Origin: JBHIKY01 sp042139015 | Lineage (GTDB): Bacteria; Bacillota; Bacilli; Bacillales; Marinococcaceae | Reading direction: 5' to 3' | Assembly: GCF_042139015.1 (NCBI RefSeq) | Contig: NZ_JBHIKY010000008.1 | Coordinates: 1-64,000, forward strand | Length of the DNA: 64,000 nt | Part shown: piece after piece, positions 8,436-17,521 of the stretch | Layout of the letters: each line of letters opens with the position of its first letter | Position numbering within the stretch: position 1 is the stretch's first letter | The notes under the pieces: generated by a model | Told to the model about the DNA's origin: nothing | Database searches by the model: none | The model's input: only the letters and a program-made list of their open reading frames with translations | Position numbers and translations under genes: made by a program

Positions 8436-9263
8436 TTAATTATTTGCTAATAATTCACGGAGAAGGTTTATATCCGGCTTATCTATAAGCTTTTTAGTTG
8501 TATGTATTTCCTCTTCAAGTTTTGAGAGTGTATTCTGCGTCTTTTCTAAAATTTCATTATCAAAAAATTGTTCCCAAATATCTTTTTTTAAACTTTTTAA
8601 GTGATCTTTTTCTGTTTCAAGTCTGAGTATGTGATGCTGTATTAAAAGTTTTTCGTCCATGTCATTTACTGAATTTAGTTTAGAATATAAAGTTTCAAGT
8701 TCTTTATAGTCCGGTACCTCCATACTAATTGCTGATCTGAATCGATCATAAAACCTTAGGTCTTCCATTATTTCTACCTGTAAATCGGTTCTTTCAACTT
8801 TATCAATATACTTAAGATTGGTTTCACGGAAATATTTTTCATTATATTTTATTTGATATGATTCTTCTTCAGTTAAATCTTTAAATTCCTTTAATAAAAA
8901 ATCTCTATTCGATTCAGCTAACAACATCCCATTTACAGCATTAGTTAACTCTTCTTCCAGACTAATCAAAGCCGGCAATTGATCAATTGTCCTATTAAAC
9001 TTATCCCGTAAGAGGTCATCTTCGAGCTGCCTATCCATCTGTTTTTTAACATTTTTAACTTGTGAACTTGCAATAAAATAAGCTACTGCAGCGCTAATTA
9101 GACTACCTGAATAACTTCCCCAAAAATTTAACCACGTATTTCCATTTCCAAATGCAAATCTAGAAGTTCCACTAAACAGAACAAAATTAAGGATAATTGG
9201 AAATATTAAGGCAAGTAAAGTTCCGGTAAGAAAAATTTTATTATGTTTTACCCATTTCTTCAA
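8436..9263 (-). CDS. Unknown membrane-anchored coiled-coil protein
   Basis: I do not recognise the function. The 275 residues start with a basic segment and two membrane helices (about 11-31 and 45-65). Between them is an NTWLNFWGSYSGSL turn seen in several uncharacterised two-helix proteins of Firmicutes accessory regions. The remaining 200 residues are charged, helical and rich in Glu/Lys/Leu with heptad-like spacing, so a cytoplasmic coiled coil is likely. The gene is visibly more AT-rich than its neighbours and lies where B. subtilis has other genes between yqzF and spo0A, which suggests acquisition by transfer. It has its own upstream region and no operon partner. The ATG at 9263 follows AAAAGGGTGACCTTA. 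Confidence 0.7.
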   Translation of the reverse strand: MKKWVKHNKIFLTGTLLALIFPIILNFVLFSGTSRFAFGNGNTWLNFWGSYSGSLISAAVAYFIASSQVKNVKKQMDRQLEDDLLRDKFNRTIDQLPALISLEEELTNAVNGMLLAESNRDFLLKEFKDLTEEESYQIKYNEKYFRETNLKYIDKVERTDLQVEIMEDLRFYDRFRSAISMEVPDYKELETLYSKLNSVNDMDEKLLIQHHILRLETEKDHLKSLKKDIWEQFFDNEILEKTQNTLSKLEEEIHTTKKLIDKPDINLLRELLANN

Positions 9264-9455
9264 TTAAGGTCACCCTTTTCCAATGTACGTTTTATTTGAA
9301 TATCAGTGAAAGGCATTGGCGGGATAAAAATTGGTATAGAATTCGCACTTACGGTGGTGGACTTGAAGGAGCTCACAACCAGGGCACAAAATAAATCCAA
9401 GATTTCACATGGTTATTTTATTTTTTTAAGATAACATTTCATAAAATTTCATAAG

Positions 9456-9495
9456 AAACGCTTCCGACTATCATTATGATAAGCGGAAGCGTTTT
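9456..9495 (-). terminator. Hairpin terminator downstream of spo0A
   Basis: CGCTTCCG (9459-9466) pairs with CGGAAGCG (9484-9491), with an inner TATCA/TGATA pair, and T-runs lie on both sides. It lies about 110 bases after the spo0A stop. A close relative of the same hairpin occurs at 40469-40502, so it belongs to a reused terminator or repeat family. Between 9264 and 9455 I see no gene. Confidence 0.6.
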
Positions 9496-9601
9496 TGTAC
9501 TCTTCAAAAGCAGTTATTCCCCAATCTCAAATTAATCGACGCCTTTTCAGACTTTACGTTTGTATATTGCTATACCTTGTAACACCATATTGTTATTACT
9601 T

Positions 9602-10387
9602 TCAACTGACCTTGTGCTCCAGTCGGAGCTTATCAGCAACCATTGCAATAAATTCGCTGTTTGTAGGCTTCGCTTTTGAAACATTGATGGTGTAGCTGAA
9701 CATTTTCGAAATTGAATCAAAATTTCCTCTGCTCCAGGCAACCTCAATTGCATGCCTGATTGCCCTTTCTACTCTGCTTGAGGTTGTATTGAATTTCTTT
9801 GCGATGTCAGGATATAAAACCTTTGTAATCGATCCTAACAATTCAATGTCGTTATATACCATTGAAATTGCTTCCCTTAAATACATATAGCCTTTTATAT
9901 GAGCTGGTACTCCGATCTCATGAATAATATTAGTAATGCTCTGGTCAAGATTTATTTCAGCAGGTTTTGTCTCTTTATAGGATGAGTAGGCAGGCTGAAA
10001 TACAGAACGTTCATTTCCACTTACTTCCCTAATGTTGGAAATAAGCGTTTCCATATCAAATGGCTTGAGGACATAATACGATGCTCCCAGGTTTACAGCT
10101 TTTTTTGTTACATCTTCCTGCCCAAAAGCTGTCAGCATGATTATCTTGGGGCGCTTTTCTTTCTGACCTGAATTAATTTTCTCTAAAACAGCGAGACCGT
10201 CCAAATGAGGCATAATAATATCAAGCACGAGTACATCCGGATTCTTCTAATCAACGACCTTTAAGCATTCCTGGCCATTATAAGCGTAACCTGTTGCTTC
10301 CATATCATCCTGAGCCCCTATATATTCAGTTAGCAGCCCTACTAATTCACGATTATCATCTGCCACACACACTTTAATTTTATCCAC
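9602..10387 (-). pseudogene. spo0A: Sporulation master regulator Spo0A, interrupted by an in-frame TAG
   Basis: The reading frame from GTG at 10387 (9 bases after GAGGAGG) translates MDKIKVCVADDNRELVGLL and runs to 9602. This is 261 codons, the normal Spo0A length. Codon 47 (10249-10247) is TAG, between KVVD and KNPDVLVLDIIMPHLDG. Everything else is intact: the acidic pocket Asp10/Asp11, the phospho-acceptor Asp56, and the C-terminal DNA-binding domain with the SRVERAIRHAIEVAWSRGN recognition region. The residue replaced aligns with a Glu in B. subtilis, so GAG or CAG to TAG is a one-base change. As read, full-length phosphorylatable Spo0A cannot be made. A fragment could restart at a GTG (10228). 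This may be a true loss of sporulation initiation, readthrough, or a sequencing error. Confidence 0.88.
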
Positions 10388-10539
10388 TATATTGTTCCTC
10401 CTCATGGTAAAGTACCCAAAGTCTATATATTCATTTCGACATGCAGATGAAATTCCCTTTATAATTTAAAAAAATGGTAAAAATAAATTTAAACCTCTAA
10501 AATCCTTTCAATATCTATAGGATACGACTTTATTCGACG

Positions 10540-10573
10540 TTTGACAAAACTCATTTTGTGTGTTTTTGTCGAA
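10540..10573. promoter_or_regulatory. Two consensus Spo0A boxes upstream of spo0A
   Basis: TTTGTCAAA (minus strand, 10548 to 10540) and TTTGTCGAA (plus strand, 10565-10573) both match the 0A box TTTGTCRAA perfectly. A weaker CGTCGAATA lies beside them (minus strand, 10538-10530). They stand 150-190 bases before the spo0A start, as expected for autoregulation of this gene. Confidence 0.65.
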
Positions 10574-10622
10574 AAATATTTATATATATATTTTGTATCC
10601 ATATTATCACAGTTGACATGAC

Positions 10623-10648
10623 AAAAAAATGCCGCTCGGCATTTTTTT
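10623..10648 (-). terminator. Bidirectional-looking terminator after spoIVB
   Basis: A7-ATGCC-GCTC-GGCAT-T7 forms a perfect hairpin with T-runs on either strand. It lies between spoIVB and spo0A and would end spoIVB transcription on the minus strand. Confidence 0.75.
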
Positions 10649-10689
10649 GATAACTGAATGAATTTTAAAAGTCCATATCGAACAGAAGA

Positions 10690-10830
10690 TACGACAAGTC
10701 CTGTGCGTCGCGGTACAAGCTATACGTATGATTACTCCTCTACACGAAGAGAGGTTAATCATCTTTTATTTAATTAGGCAGCTTGCTGACGAGGAGGCTT
10801 AGAACAAGCCCGCGGTTATATATTCAAAAT
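10690..10830. repeat. Degenerate dispersed intergenic repeat
   Basis: The stretch contains GACGAGGAGGCTTA and GCCCGCGG, shared in inverse orientation with the CGCTTTCCGCGGGC/GCCTCC repeats at about 27890-28015, 47625-47800 and 54005-54115. The copy is decayed and holds no gene. Similar palindromic elements are common between genes in Bacillaceae. Confidence 0.4.
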
Positions 10831-10868
10831 AGCAATTATGAAATGGATTCAACTGTATATTGGTTTTA

Positions 10869-12089
10869 CTATCCAGCAGGTTTCAAATTATTTACGTTAC
10901 TACTGTTCGTTTCATTAAGCATCCATTCTATATGACAGGCATATCCTGTCGTCGAATCATTAACAAATACATGAGTCACCGCACCTATAATTTTGCCATT
11001 TTGGATAATTGGGCTTCCGCTCATTCCCTGTATTATCCCCCCGGTTCTGTTTAGTAAATCTGGATCTGTCACTTTAATGACCATTCCTTTTGAAGCTGGA
11101 TACAGCTGCGGAATCGTTTGGACAACTTCTATGTCAAACTCTTCTACCTCCTGGCCTTCCACCACTGTACGCATCTTCGCCGGGCCTTTTTTTACTTCAT
11201 TTGATTTAGATATTGGCAGAGCTTGTTTTGATAAAACTTCTTCCCCTGTCCAGTTTCCAAAAATACCAAATGGACTGTTTTTAGTTACATTGCCAAGTAA
11301 CTTATCCTTCGATTTTAAGACAGCCTGCTTTTCCCCCGGGTGCCCGTTGCTGCCTCTTTCAATAGCATTAACGGAGGAACTGACAATTTGTCCTTCCTTA
11401 ATAGCAATTGGTTTCTTAGTGTCTGAATCACTAATAACATGGCCGAGAGCACCATATTTTTTTGTTTGTGGGTCTACAAAGGTAAGAGTGCCTACTCCCG
11501 TGGCTGCATTTCTAATGTAAGCTCCAATCACACTGCCTTCATCGTTTTCATACGCTTTTATTTTTTTTGTCAGTAACTCATTTCCGCGCTTTATTCTGGT
11601 GGTGAGAGTTTCTCCAGATTTAGCTGCCTGCAGTCTTGATACTACATCGTCAAGAGAATTCATGCTGATACCATCTATTTCTAAAATGATATCCCCTGCT
11701 TTTAAGCCGGCTTCTTCAGCTGGGGAAACTCTCCCATTTTCAGTAATGATCTCATGAAATCCAACGATAATTACCCCTTTTGACTGTAATGTGACTCCAA
11801 TCGATTCTCCCCCAGGGATCACTTGACGTCTTTCTTCTGAATGAATTTTAATACTCTTTTCTGGAAACCCCGCTGTCTTTACAGCAGCGTAAGTTTCGTC
11901 TACCGCAGTAACCTCTGCATTGTCCTTAAGCCCCGACTGCAGTACTTCTTTTTTCTGCATCGGTGTCAATGCTTCATCTATTGCGATTTCGTCTGGAATC
12001 GCTAAAAATTGCTGTACATTCTGTTGAGTTAAAAAAACTGTGAGAAGGCACAGCAAGAATATTCCGATCCAGGTATTCCCCCTTTTCAT
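10869..12089 (-). CDS. spoIVB: SpoIVB serine peptidase (sigma-K checkpoint)
   Basis: This forespore protease is secreted into the intermembrane space, where it cleaves SpoIVFA and releases SpoIVFB to process pro-sigma-K. The 406 residues have an N-terminal membrane anchor (about 7-24), a PDZ domain (AEEAGLKAGDIILEIDG) and the S55-family peptidase domain. Catalytic motifs are visible as GALGHVISD (His) and IQGMSGSPIIQNGK (Ser), with a conserved Asp before GGIIQG. It stands between spo0A and recN as in B. subtilis. The ATG at 12089 follows GGGGAGGAAACCAT. Expression is expected from sigma-F/sigma-G. I did not assign a promoter. Confidence 0.95.
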   Translation of the reverse strand: MKRGNTWIGIFLLCLLTVFLTQQNVQQFLAIPDEIAIDEALTPMQKKEVLQSGLKDNAEVTAVDETYAAVKTAGFPEKSIKIHSEERRQVIPGGESIGVTLQSKGVIIVGFHEIITENGRVSPAEEAGLKAGDIILEIDGISMNSLDDVVSRLQAAKSGETLTTRIKRGNELLTKKIKAYENDEGSVIGAYIRNAATGVGTLTFVDPQTKKYGALGHVISDSDTKKPIAIKEGQIVSSSVNAIERGSNGHPGEKQAVLKSKDKLLGNVTKNSPFGIFGNWTGEEVLSKQALPISKSNEVKKGPAKMRTVVEGQEVEEFDIEVVQTIPQLYPASKGMVIKVTDPDLLNRTGGIIQGMSGSPIIQNGKIIGAVTHVFVNDSTTGYACHIEWMLNETNSSNVNNLKPAG

Positions 12090-12170
12090 ATGGTTTCCTC
12101 CCCCGCAATTATTTCTGTGATATCCATAATGTTGCCTCTTCTTTTATTATTTATAAGCGGGAAACAATAG

Positions 12171-12199
12171 AAAAAGCTGGCTTTGTATGCAGCCAGCTT
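12171..12199 (-). terminator. Terminator of recN
   Basis: AAGCTGGCT and AGCCAGCTT pair around an 8-base loop. On the minus strand the hairpin is followed by a T-run. It abuts the recN stop codon. Confidence 0.8.
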
Positions 12200-13923
12200 C
12201 AATGTGATCCTGTTTTTATCTTTTTTGCCATTGTCAAAAGCTCCATGGCATTCTCTTTTGTTAGTTCTGTTACCTCCACACCAGAGATCATTCGAGCGAT
12301 TTCATCGGCTTTTTGTTTTTGGGTAAGCGGGTCCACGGAGGTAATAACCCTTCCGCTATTTTCCGTTTTTTTTATAAAAAGATGCTGATCCGCCATCGCA
12401 GCTACTTGTGGAAGGTGGGATATACACAATACCTGAGAACCCTTTGATACAAAGTGTATTTTTTCAGCAATTGCCTGGGCGACTCTGCCGCTGACGCCGG
12501 TGTCAATTTCATCAAAGATCAATGAAGTGACATGTTGAAAACCAGATAATATGGTCTTCATGGCAAGCATAATTCTTGATATTTCCCCGCCGGAAGCTAC
12601 TTTCACTAACGGCTTTACAGGTTCGCCTGCATTTGTTGCCATCAAAAATTCGACTTTGTCCTTGCCGTTTTCATTAAAAATAAATCGATGTTGTTCATAT
12701 TCGTATGAATAACCTTTTGATGGCTGCTGAAGAGCAATTTCCATTTTAGCTTTTTCCATATAAAGTGCCTGCAGCTCCAACTGAACGCTGCTCGTCAATT
12801 CTTCTGCAGCCTGTTTTCGAATGTCAGTTAATGTCTCTGCCTCTGCGAGCATATCCATTGCCGTTATTTCAAGTTCCTTTTCATACTCTGCAATTCGTTC
12901 GTCTTTGTTTGAAAGCGATTCTGCTTCTTCTCCAACCGAAGCAGCAAATTCTAATATTTCTGCGACACTCTGCCCATATTTTCTTTTCAGCTGATTAATT
13001 TCATCAAGTCGCTTCTCTACTTCATGGAGACGCTCTGGTTCAAACGAAAGAGAATCAATCTGTTCTCTTAAAGAAAATGCCGCTTCTTCAAGCATATAGT
13101 AAGAGGAATGAACGGCTTCTGAAATATCAATTAATTCTTCATCAATGGCGGCGGCTTCCTCCATGTTTGCCATAGCCAGACCGTTCCAATCAAGGGCCTT
13201 CCCCTCACCGTATAAATTTTCATAAGCCTGGGTTAATTTATTAAAAAGCTTTTCTGTGTTCGCCAGGATATACCTTTCCTTTTCAAGATGTTCGTCTTCT
13301 TCAGGCACGAGCTGAGCTTTTTCAATTTCCTGCAGTTGATATTGCATAAAATCAAGTCTGCTGGCCATCTCCTGATCATTTTCCTTAAGCTTTCTTAGTT
13401 GATTATGGATCGATATAAATTTTTTATACCTTCCTTTATAATCCAGTAAAGAATCCTGAAGGTTTTTACCGGCAAACCTGTCAAGCATGGGCAGATGCTT
13501 TTCAGGCTGCATTAATTCCTGATGTTCATGCTGTCCGTGTATGTCGACAAGCGACTGGCCGATCTCTCTTAGGATAGCAAGAGTAACGAGTTTTCCGTTT
13601 ATTCTGCAGATGCTTTTTCCTTGATTGGTTATGTCTCTTCGCAGAACAATCATATTCTCATCCGTATCAATACCCGCTTCTTCCAATTTAAAATTTGCCG
13701 GATGCTGCGGTTCGATAATGAATAAACCTTCAATTTCTGCCCGCTTTTCACCATGCCGGACAAATTCAACGGACCCTCGTCCGCCGATGAGTAAACCAAT
13801 TGCATCGATAATAATCGACTTTCCGGCTCCTGTTTCTCCAGTCAGCACGGTTAGTCCCTCACCGAAGGGGACTGTTAATTGGTCGATGATGGCAAAATTC
13901 TTTATGGAAAGTTCTTCGAGCAT
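12199..13923 (-). CDS. recN: DNA repair protein RecN
   Basis: RecN is an SMC-like ATPase that acts early at double-strand breaks and holds DNA ends together. The 574 residues have Walker A GETGAGKS at 29-36 and a central coiled-coil region (about 155-370) rich in Glu/Lys. The C-terminal ABC half carries VASGGEISRIMLAMK (signature) and LIFDEIDTGVSGRVA (Walker B), followed by CISHLPQVAAMADQH. Length and order are normal. It lies just downstream of argR with a 27-base gap, the order seen across Bacillaceae. Confidence 0.96.
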   Translation of the reverse strand: MLEELSIKNFAIIDQLTVPFGEGLTVLTGETGAGKSIIIDAIGLLIGGRGSVEFVRHGEKRAEIEGLFIIEPQHPANFKLEEAGIDTDENMIVLRRDITNQGKSICRINGKLVTLAILREIGQSLVDIHGQHEHQELMQPEKHLPMLDRFAGKNLQDSLLDYKGRYKKFISIHNQLRKLKENDQEMASRLDFMQYQLQEIEKAQLVPEEDEHLEKERYILANTEKLFNKLTQAYENLYGEGKALDWNGLAMANMEEAAAIDEELIDISEAVHSSYYMLEEAAFSLREQIDSLSFEPERLHEVEKRLDEINQLKRKYGQSVAEILEFAASVGEEAESLSNKDERIAEYEKELEITAMDMLAEAETLTDIRKQAAEELTSSVQLELQALYMEKAKMEIALQQPSKGYSYEYEQHRFIFNENGKDKVEFLMATNAGEPVKPLVKVASGGEISRIMLAMKTILSGFQHVTSLIFDEIDTGVSGRVAQAIAEKIHFVSKGSQVLCISHLPQVAAMADQHLFIKKTENSGRVITSVDPLTQKQKADEIARMISGVEVTELTKENAMELLTMAKKIKTGSH

Positions 13924-13950
13924 GCTACCACCTCGGAAATGTTAATTTCA

Positions 13951-14400
13951 TTACAGCATATCTAAAAACCGATCTACCACTTCAGATGTTTTATCCTTTT
14001 CTCTGCAGATAATTAATATTGTATCATCGCCGCAGATAGTTCCTAATATTTCCTCCCAGTCAAGATTGTCAATTAATACTGCTACAGCATTAGCATTTCC
14101 GGGAAGCATTTTCATGACTATCAGGTTGTCTGCCTGATCAACTCCCACAAAGCTGTCGACAAGCGCTCTTTTCAGCTTTTGCATTGGATTAAAACGCTGG
14201 TCTGCAGGAAGGCTGTATTTATATCTTCCATCAATCATCGGCACTTTAACCAGGTGTAATTCTTTAATATCTCTTGATACTGTAGCCTGGGTGACGTTAA
14301 ATCCAGCTTTTTTGAGCCGGTCTACAAGCTCATCCTGTGTTTCTATTTCATCGTTTGTAATAAGGTCTCTGATTTTTATATGTCGCTGTCCTTTATTCAT
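13951..14400 (-). CDS. argR: Arginine repressor ArgR/AhrC
   Basis: This hexameric arginine-dependent regulator represses arginine synthesis and, in B. subtilis, helps activate the roc catabolic genes that also occur in this window. The winged-helix domain fills residues 1-70 (GFNVTQATVSRDIKELHLVKVP). The C-terminal arginine-binding domain includes GTICGDDTILIICR. The start at MNKGQRHIKIRDLI gives 149 residues, the AhrC length, with AAGGAGG 7 bases upstream. The frame extends 8 codons further but without support. Confidence 0.95.
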   Translation of the reverse strand: MNKGQRHIKIRDLITNDEIETQDELVDRLKKAGFNVTQATVSRDIKELHLVKVPMIDGRYKYSLPADQRFNPMQKLKRALVDSFVGVDQADNLIVMKMLPGNANAVAVLIDNLDWEEILGTICGDDTILIICREKDKTSEVVDRFLDML

Positions 14401-14508
14401 AAATAATCCTCCTTTACTGTCCAAAAAACTAACTGTATCATACCTAATATTTTATATTTATACAAACTCATGAGTAAAAGAAAGTAATTGTGGAATAATA
14501 AAGGAGGG

Positions 14509-14531
14509 AAAAAGCAGGCTGTGCCTGCTTT
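14509..14531 (-). terminator. Terminator of tlyA
   Basis: AAAAGCAGGC-TGT-GCCTGCTTTT hairpin with an A/T-run on each side, 13 bases after the tlyA stop. It separates tlyA from argR. Confidence 0.75.
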
Positions 14532-14543
14532 TCTTATTTAAGA

Positions 14544-15353
14544 TTATTTGAACTGATGTGTGGCCTTCATCACCACTTCCTGGATTATTACCGGGGAGCA
14601 GGGAGAGGTTGTGGATTGGTTTTTGGAGATATGCAATAAAAACTCGACGTTTCCATCCCCGCCGGTTATAGGCGAGTAGTCCAGCCCTGTCACAGCAAAA
14701 CCGGTCGAATGTGCAAAATCACATATATTAGTTATCACTTCTTCATGTACAGCTGTGTCTCGAACGATTCCTTTTTTTCCAACTTTATCACGGCCCGCTT
14801 CAAACTGCGGCTTTATGAGAAGGCAGGCTTCTCCATCATCGCTTAGTATTTGATAAAGTGGCGGGAGCATTAATTTTAATGAAATAAAAGAAACATCGAC
14901 TACAGCGAACTCCGGTTCTCCTTCAGTAAAATCTTCAGGAGATGCATAACGGAAGTTCATTCTTTCTTTTACAATTACCTGCGGATGTACTCTTAATGAC
15001 CACGCGAGCTGGTTATAGCCTACATCCACGGCGTAGACCCTCGCAGCACCGTGTTGAATCGCACAGTCAGTAAATCCCCCGGTAGAAGCACCGATATCAA
15101 GTACTATCTTATTACTACACCTAAGATTAAATACTTGGATAGCTTTTTCAAGCTTTAAACCACCTCTGCTCACATACGGCATCACTTCACCCTTAATCCG
15201 CAGTACAGCATCTGTTTTCACTTTCATGCCCGGTTTATCCGCACATTCGTCATCTGCAAAGACTACTCCTGCCATAATTGAACGTTTTGCTTTTTCTCGT
15301 GTTTCAAAAAAACCTTTTTGGACAAGCAGAACATCAAGTCTTTCTTTTTTCAT
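14544..15353 (-). CDS. tlyA: TlyA/YqxC-type rRNA 2'-O-methyltransferase
   Basis: The 269-residue protein has an N-terminal S4 RNA-binding domain (about 1-60, RLDVLLVQKGFFETREKAKR). It is followed by a Rossmann FtsJ-like methyltransferase domain with the SAM motif VLDIGASTGGFTDC and VYAVDVGYNQLAWSLR. By family knowledge it methylates ribose in 16S/23S rRNA. It sits between dxs and argR in the conserved xse-isp-dxs-yqxC-argR-recN order, 5 bases after dxs. The start ATG overlaps no other gene. Confidence 0.92.
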   Translation of the reverse strand: MKKERLDVLLVQKGFFETREKAKRSIMAGVVFADDECADKPGMKVKTDAVLRIKGEVMPYVSRGGLKLEKAIQVFNLRCSNKIVLDIGASTGGFTDCAIQHGAARVYAVDVGYNQLAWSLRVHPQVIVKERMNFRYASPEDFTEGEPEFAVVDVSFISLKLMLPPLYQILSDDGEACLLIKPQFEAGRDKVGKKGIVRDTAVHEEVITNICDFAHSTGFAVTGLDYSPITGGDGNVEFLLHISKNQSTTSPCSPVIIQEVVMKATHQFK

Positions 15354-15358
15354 TGTAA

Positions 15359-17248
15359 TTACGCCCTTTTGACTCTTCCCGGAATAAGTGATGTTAATCT
15401 ATCGGCAACTCCTGAAGGTGTAAGGCCTATTTCTTCATACAGCTCAGGAACACTTCCGTGCTCAATATAACGGTCAGGAATACCCATCCGCTCCACGGTC
15501 ATATGGTGGCAGCCATTATCATGAAAATGCTCTAAAACTGCGCTGCCGAAACTGCCTTTTAAGGACGCTTCCTCAAGAGTTAATATTGGTCTGTTTTCAT
15601 CCTGAAGCTCCGAGAGCAATCCTTCATCCAGCGGTTTGGCAGATCTTGCATTTACAATGCGTACGTGGATATTCTTTTCTGCCATCAATTCGGCAGCCTG
15701 CTCTGCGACAGGAAGCATTGTTCCAAACGTTAATATCGTAGCTTCACTGCCATCCCGGACTATTTCCCATTTCCCGATCTCCATTTTTTTCAATTCATCG
15801 TCCATTTCAATACCATAACCGTTTCCGCGCGGATACCGGACGGCAATTGGGCCGGCATCATAACTGACAGCTGTAAACAGCATGTGCTGCAGCTCGTTTT
15901 CATCTTTTGGCATAAGTATCTTCATATTAGGAAGATGCCTTAAATAAGCGATATCAAACACACCCTGGTGTGTCTCGCCATCTGCTCCGACCAGGCCGGC
16001 TCTGTCAACTGCAAATACAACATTTAGGTTTTGTCTGCAAATATCATGAACGAGCTGGTCATAGCCGCGCTGCAAAAAGGTCGAATAGACAGCAAAAACC
16101 GGCTTCATTCCCTGAGTGGCTAACCCCCCGGCCATAGTGGTGGCATGCTGTTCAGCGATTCCTACATCAAACATGCGTTCAGGGAATTTCTTAGCGAACT
16201 GATCTAATTTCGTACCGCCGGTCATTGCAGCTGTAATAGCCACAATCCGGTCATCGTTTTCGGCAATTCGTTCAAGCGTGGAGCTGAATACTCCACTGTA
16301 ACTTGGCGGGCCGGGCTTCTTCACAACTTCACCTGATTCGATTTTATATGGACCGAGTCCATGCCACGTCCCTTTTGCATCATTTTCTGCAGGAGCGTAT
16401 CCTTTTCCTTTTTTAGTGAGAACATGGACAATTACCGGTCCTTTTGTGTTTCGGGCATATTTAATATTTGAGAGTAGATCATCCAGATCATGACCATCTA
16501 CCGGACCGAGGTAAGTAAATCCCATTTCCTCGAAGAACATCCCTGAAACGAGCATATATTTCAGACTGTCTTTCACTCTTTCAGCAGTAGCAGCAAGCCT
16601 GCCGCCAAAAGCAGGGATTTTCTTTATTAAATATTCCAGATCATCTTTTGCTTTTTGATATTTTCCGGCCGTTCGCAGTCTTCCAAGGATACTGTGCAGA
16701 GCACCAACATTTGGAGCGATTGACATTTCATTATCGTTAAGAATAATTGTCAAATCCGTCTGTTCATGCCCGATATGGTTGAGTGCCTCAAGCGCCATAC
16801 CGCCTGTCAGGGCGCCGTCTCCAATTATAGCCGCTATCTTATCATCTGTTTTTTTGAAATCTCTTGCCAGTGCCATTCCCATTGCAGCAGAAAGAGAGGT
16901 AGAACTGTGACCTGTTTCCCAGACATCATGGTCACTTTCATCCCTCTTAGGAAAACCGCATAGACCTTTGTATTTCCGCAGGGTATCAAATTGCCCTGCC
17001 CGTCCGGTCAAAATCTTATGCACATAACTTTGATGGCCAACATCCCATACTAATTTATCTCCGGGTGTGTCATACAAAGAGTGCAGCGCGAGAGTCAACT
17101 CAACAACTCCTAAATTCGGGCCGAGATGGCCACCGGTTACCGAAAGCTTCTGAACCAGGAAGTTTCGAATATCCTGAGCGAGTTCTTCTAACTCCTTCTG
17201 GTTATAAGTTTTTACAAAACCTGGGTCCTTTATCGTTGTAAGATCCAT
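15359..17248 (-). CDS. dxs: 1-deoxy-D-xylulose-5-phosphate synthase
   Basis: This is the first enzyme of the MEP isoprenoid pathway. It joins pyruvate and glyceraldehyde-3-phosphate with thiamine diphosphate. The 629 residues carry the thiamine motif IGDGALTGGMALEALNH, the conserved VGHQSYVHKILTGR, and GIAEQHATTMAGGLA plus DRAGLVGADGETHQG in the transketolase half. I start at ATG 17248 (MDLTTIKDPGF), 8 bases after GGGGG. An in-frame GTG five codons earlier would use the ribosome site itself. It works with ispA just upstream to supply polyprenyl precursors. Confidence 0.96.
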   Translation of the reverse strand: MDLTTIKDPGFVKTYNQKELEELAQDIRNFLVQKLSVTGGHLGPNLGVVELTLALHSLYDTPGDKLVWDVGHQSYVHKILTGRAGQFDTLRKYKGLCGFPKRDESDHDVWETGHSSTSLSAAMGMALARDFKKTDDKIAAIIGDGALTGGMALEALNHIGHEQTDLTIILNDNEMSIAPNVGALHSILGRLRTAGKYQKAKDDLEYLIKKIPAFGGRLAATAERVKDSLKYMLVSGMFFEEMGFTYLGPVDGHDLDDLLSNIKYARNTKGPVIVHVLTKKGKGYAPAENDAKGTWHGLGPYKIESGEVVKKPGPPSYSGVFSSTLERIAENDDRIVAITAAMTGGTKLDQFAKKFPERMFDVGIAEQHATTMAGGLATQGMKPVFAVYSTFLQRGYDQLVHDICRQNLNVVFAVDRAGLVGADGETHQGVFDIAYLRHLPNMKILMPKDENELQHMLFTAVSYDAGPIAVRYPRGNGYGIEMDDELKKMEIGKWEIVRDGSEATILTFGTMLPVAEQAAELMAEKNIHVRIVNARSAKPLDEGLLSELQDENRPILTLEEASLKGSFGSAVLEHFHDNGCHHMTVERMGIPDRYIEHGSVPELYEEIGLTPSGVADRLTSLIPGRVKRA

Positions 17249-17418
17249 GAAATGAACCCCCACTTTCCATCATTTTAAGCATTCATACAGACTTTACTGC
17301 AAAAGTTGTGCCTATTGAAAAAATAGCCGCTAACACCAGCGTGATAACGGCAAAGGATTTATAATATTTCTTTTATATCATTATTTGTCGTAATTTGAAA
17401 CGTTTTCACCTTATGTAT

Positions 17419-17435
17419 ATCACCGATATGGTGAT
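17419..17435. promoter_or_regulatory. Palindrome in the ispA-dxs gap
   Basis: ATCACC-GATAT-GGTGAT forms a perfect inverted repeat. It lies between ispA and dxs in a 270-base gap and could be an operator or a small hairpin in the mRNA. No regulator is indicated. Confidence 0.3.
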
Positions 17436-17521
17436 TATAAACATAAACTGAAAGTAAGACCTGACACTTCTTAGTATATCAGAAAGGTATTTACAAGCAC
17501 AATTGATATTCAGATCCAGCC

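Noticed and set aside
9320..9420. Possible gene relic upstream of the unknown membrane gene
   Set aside because: Short open stretches without any recognisable motif or ribosome site.
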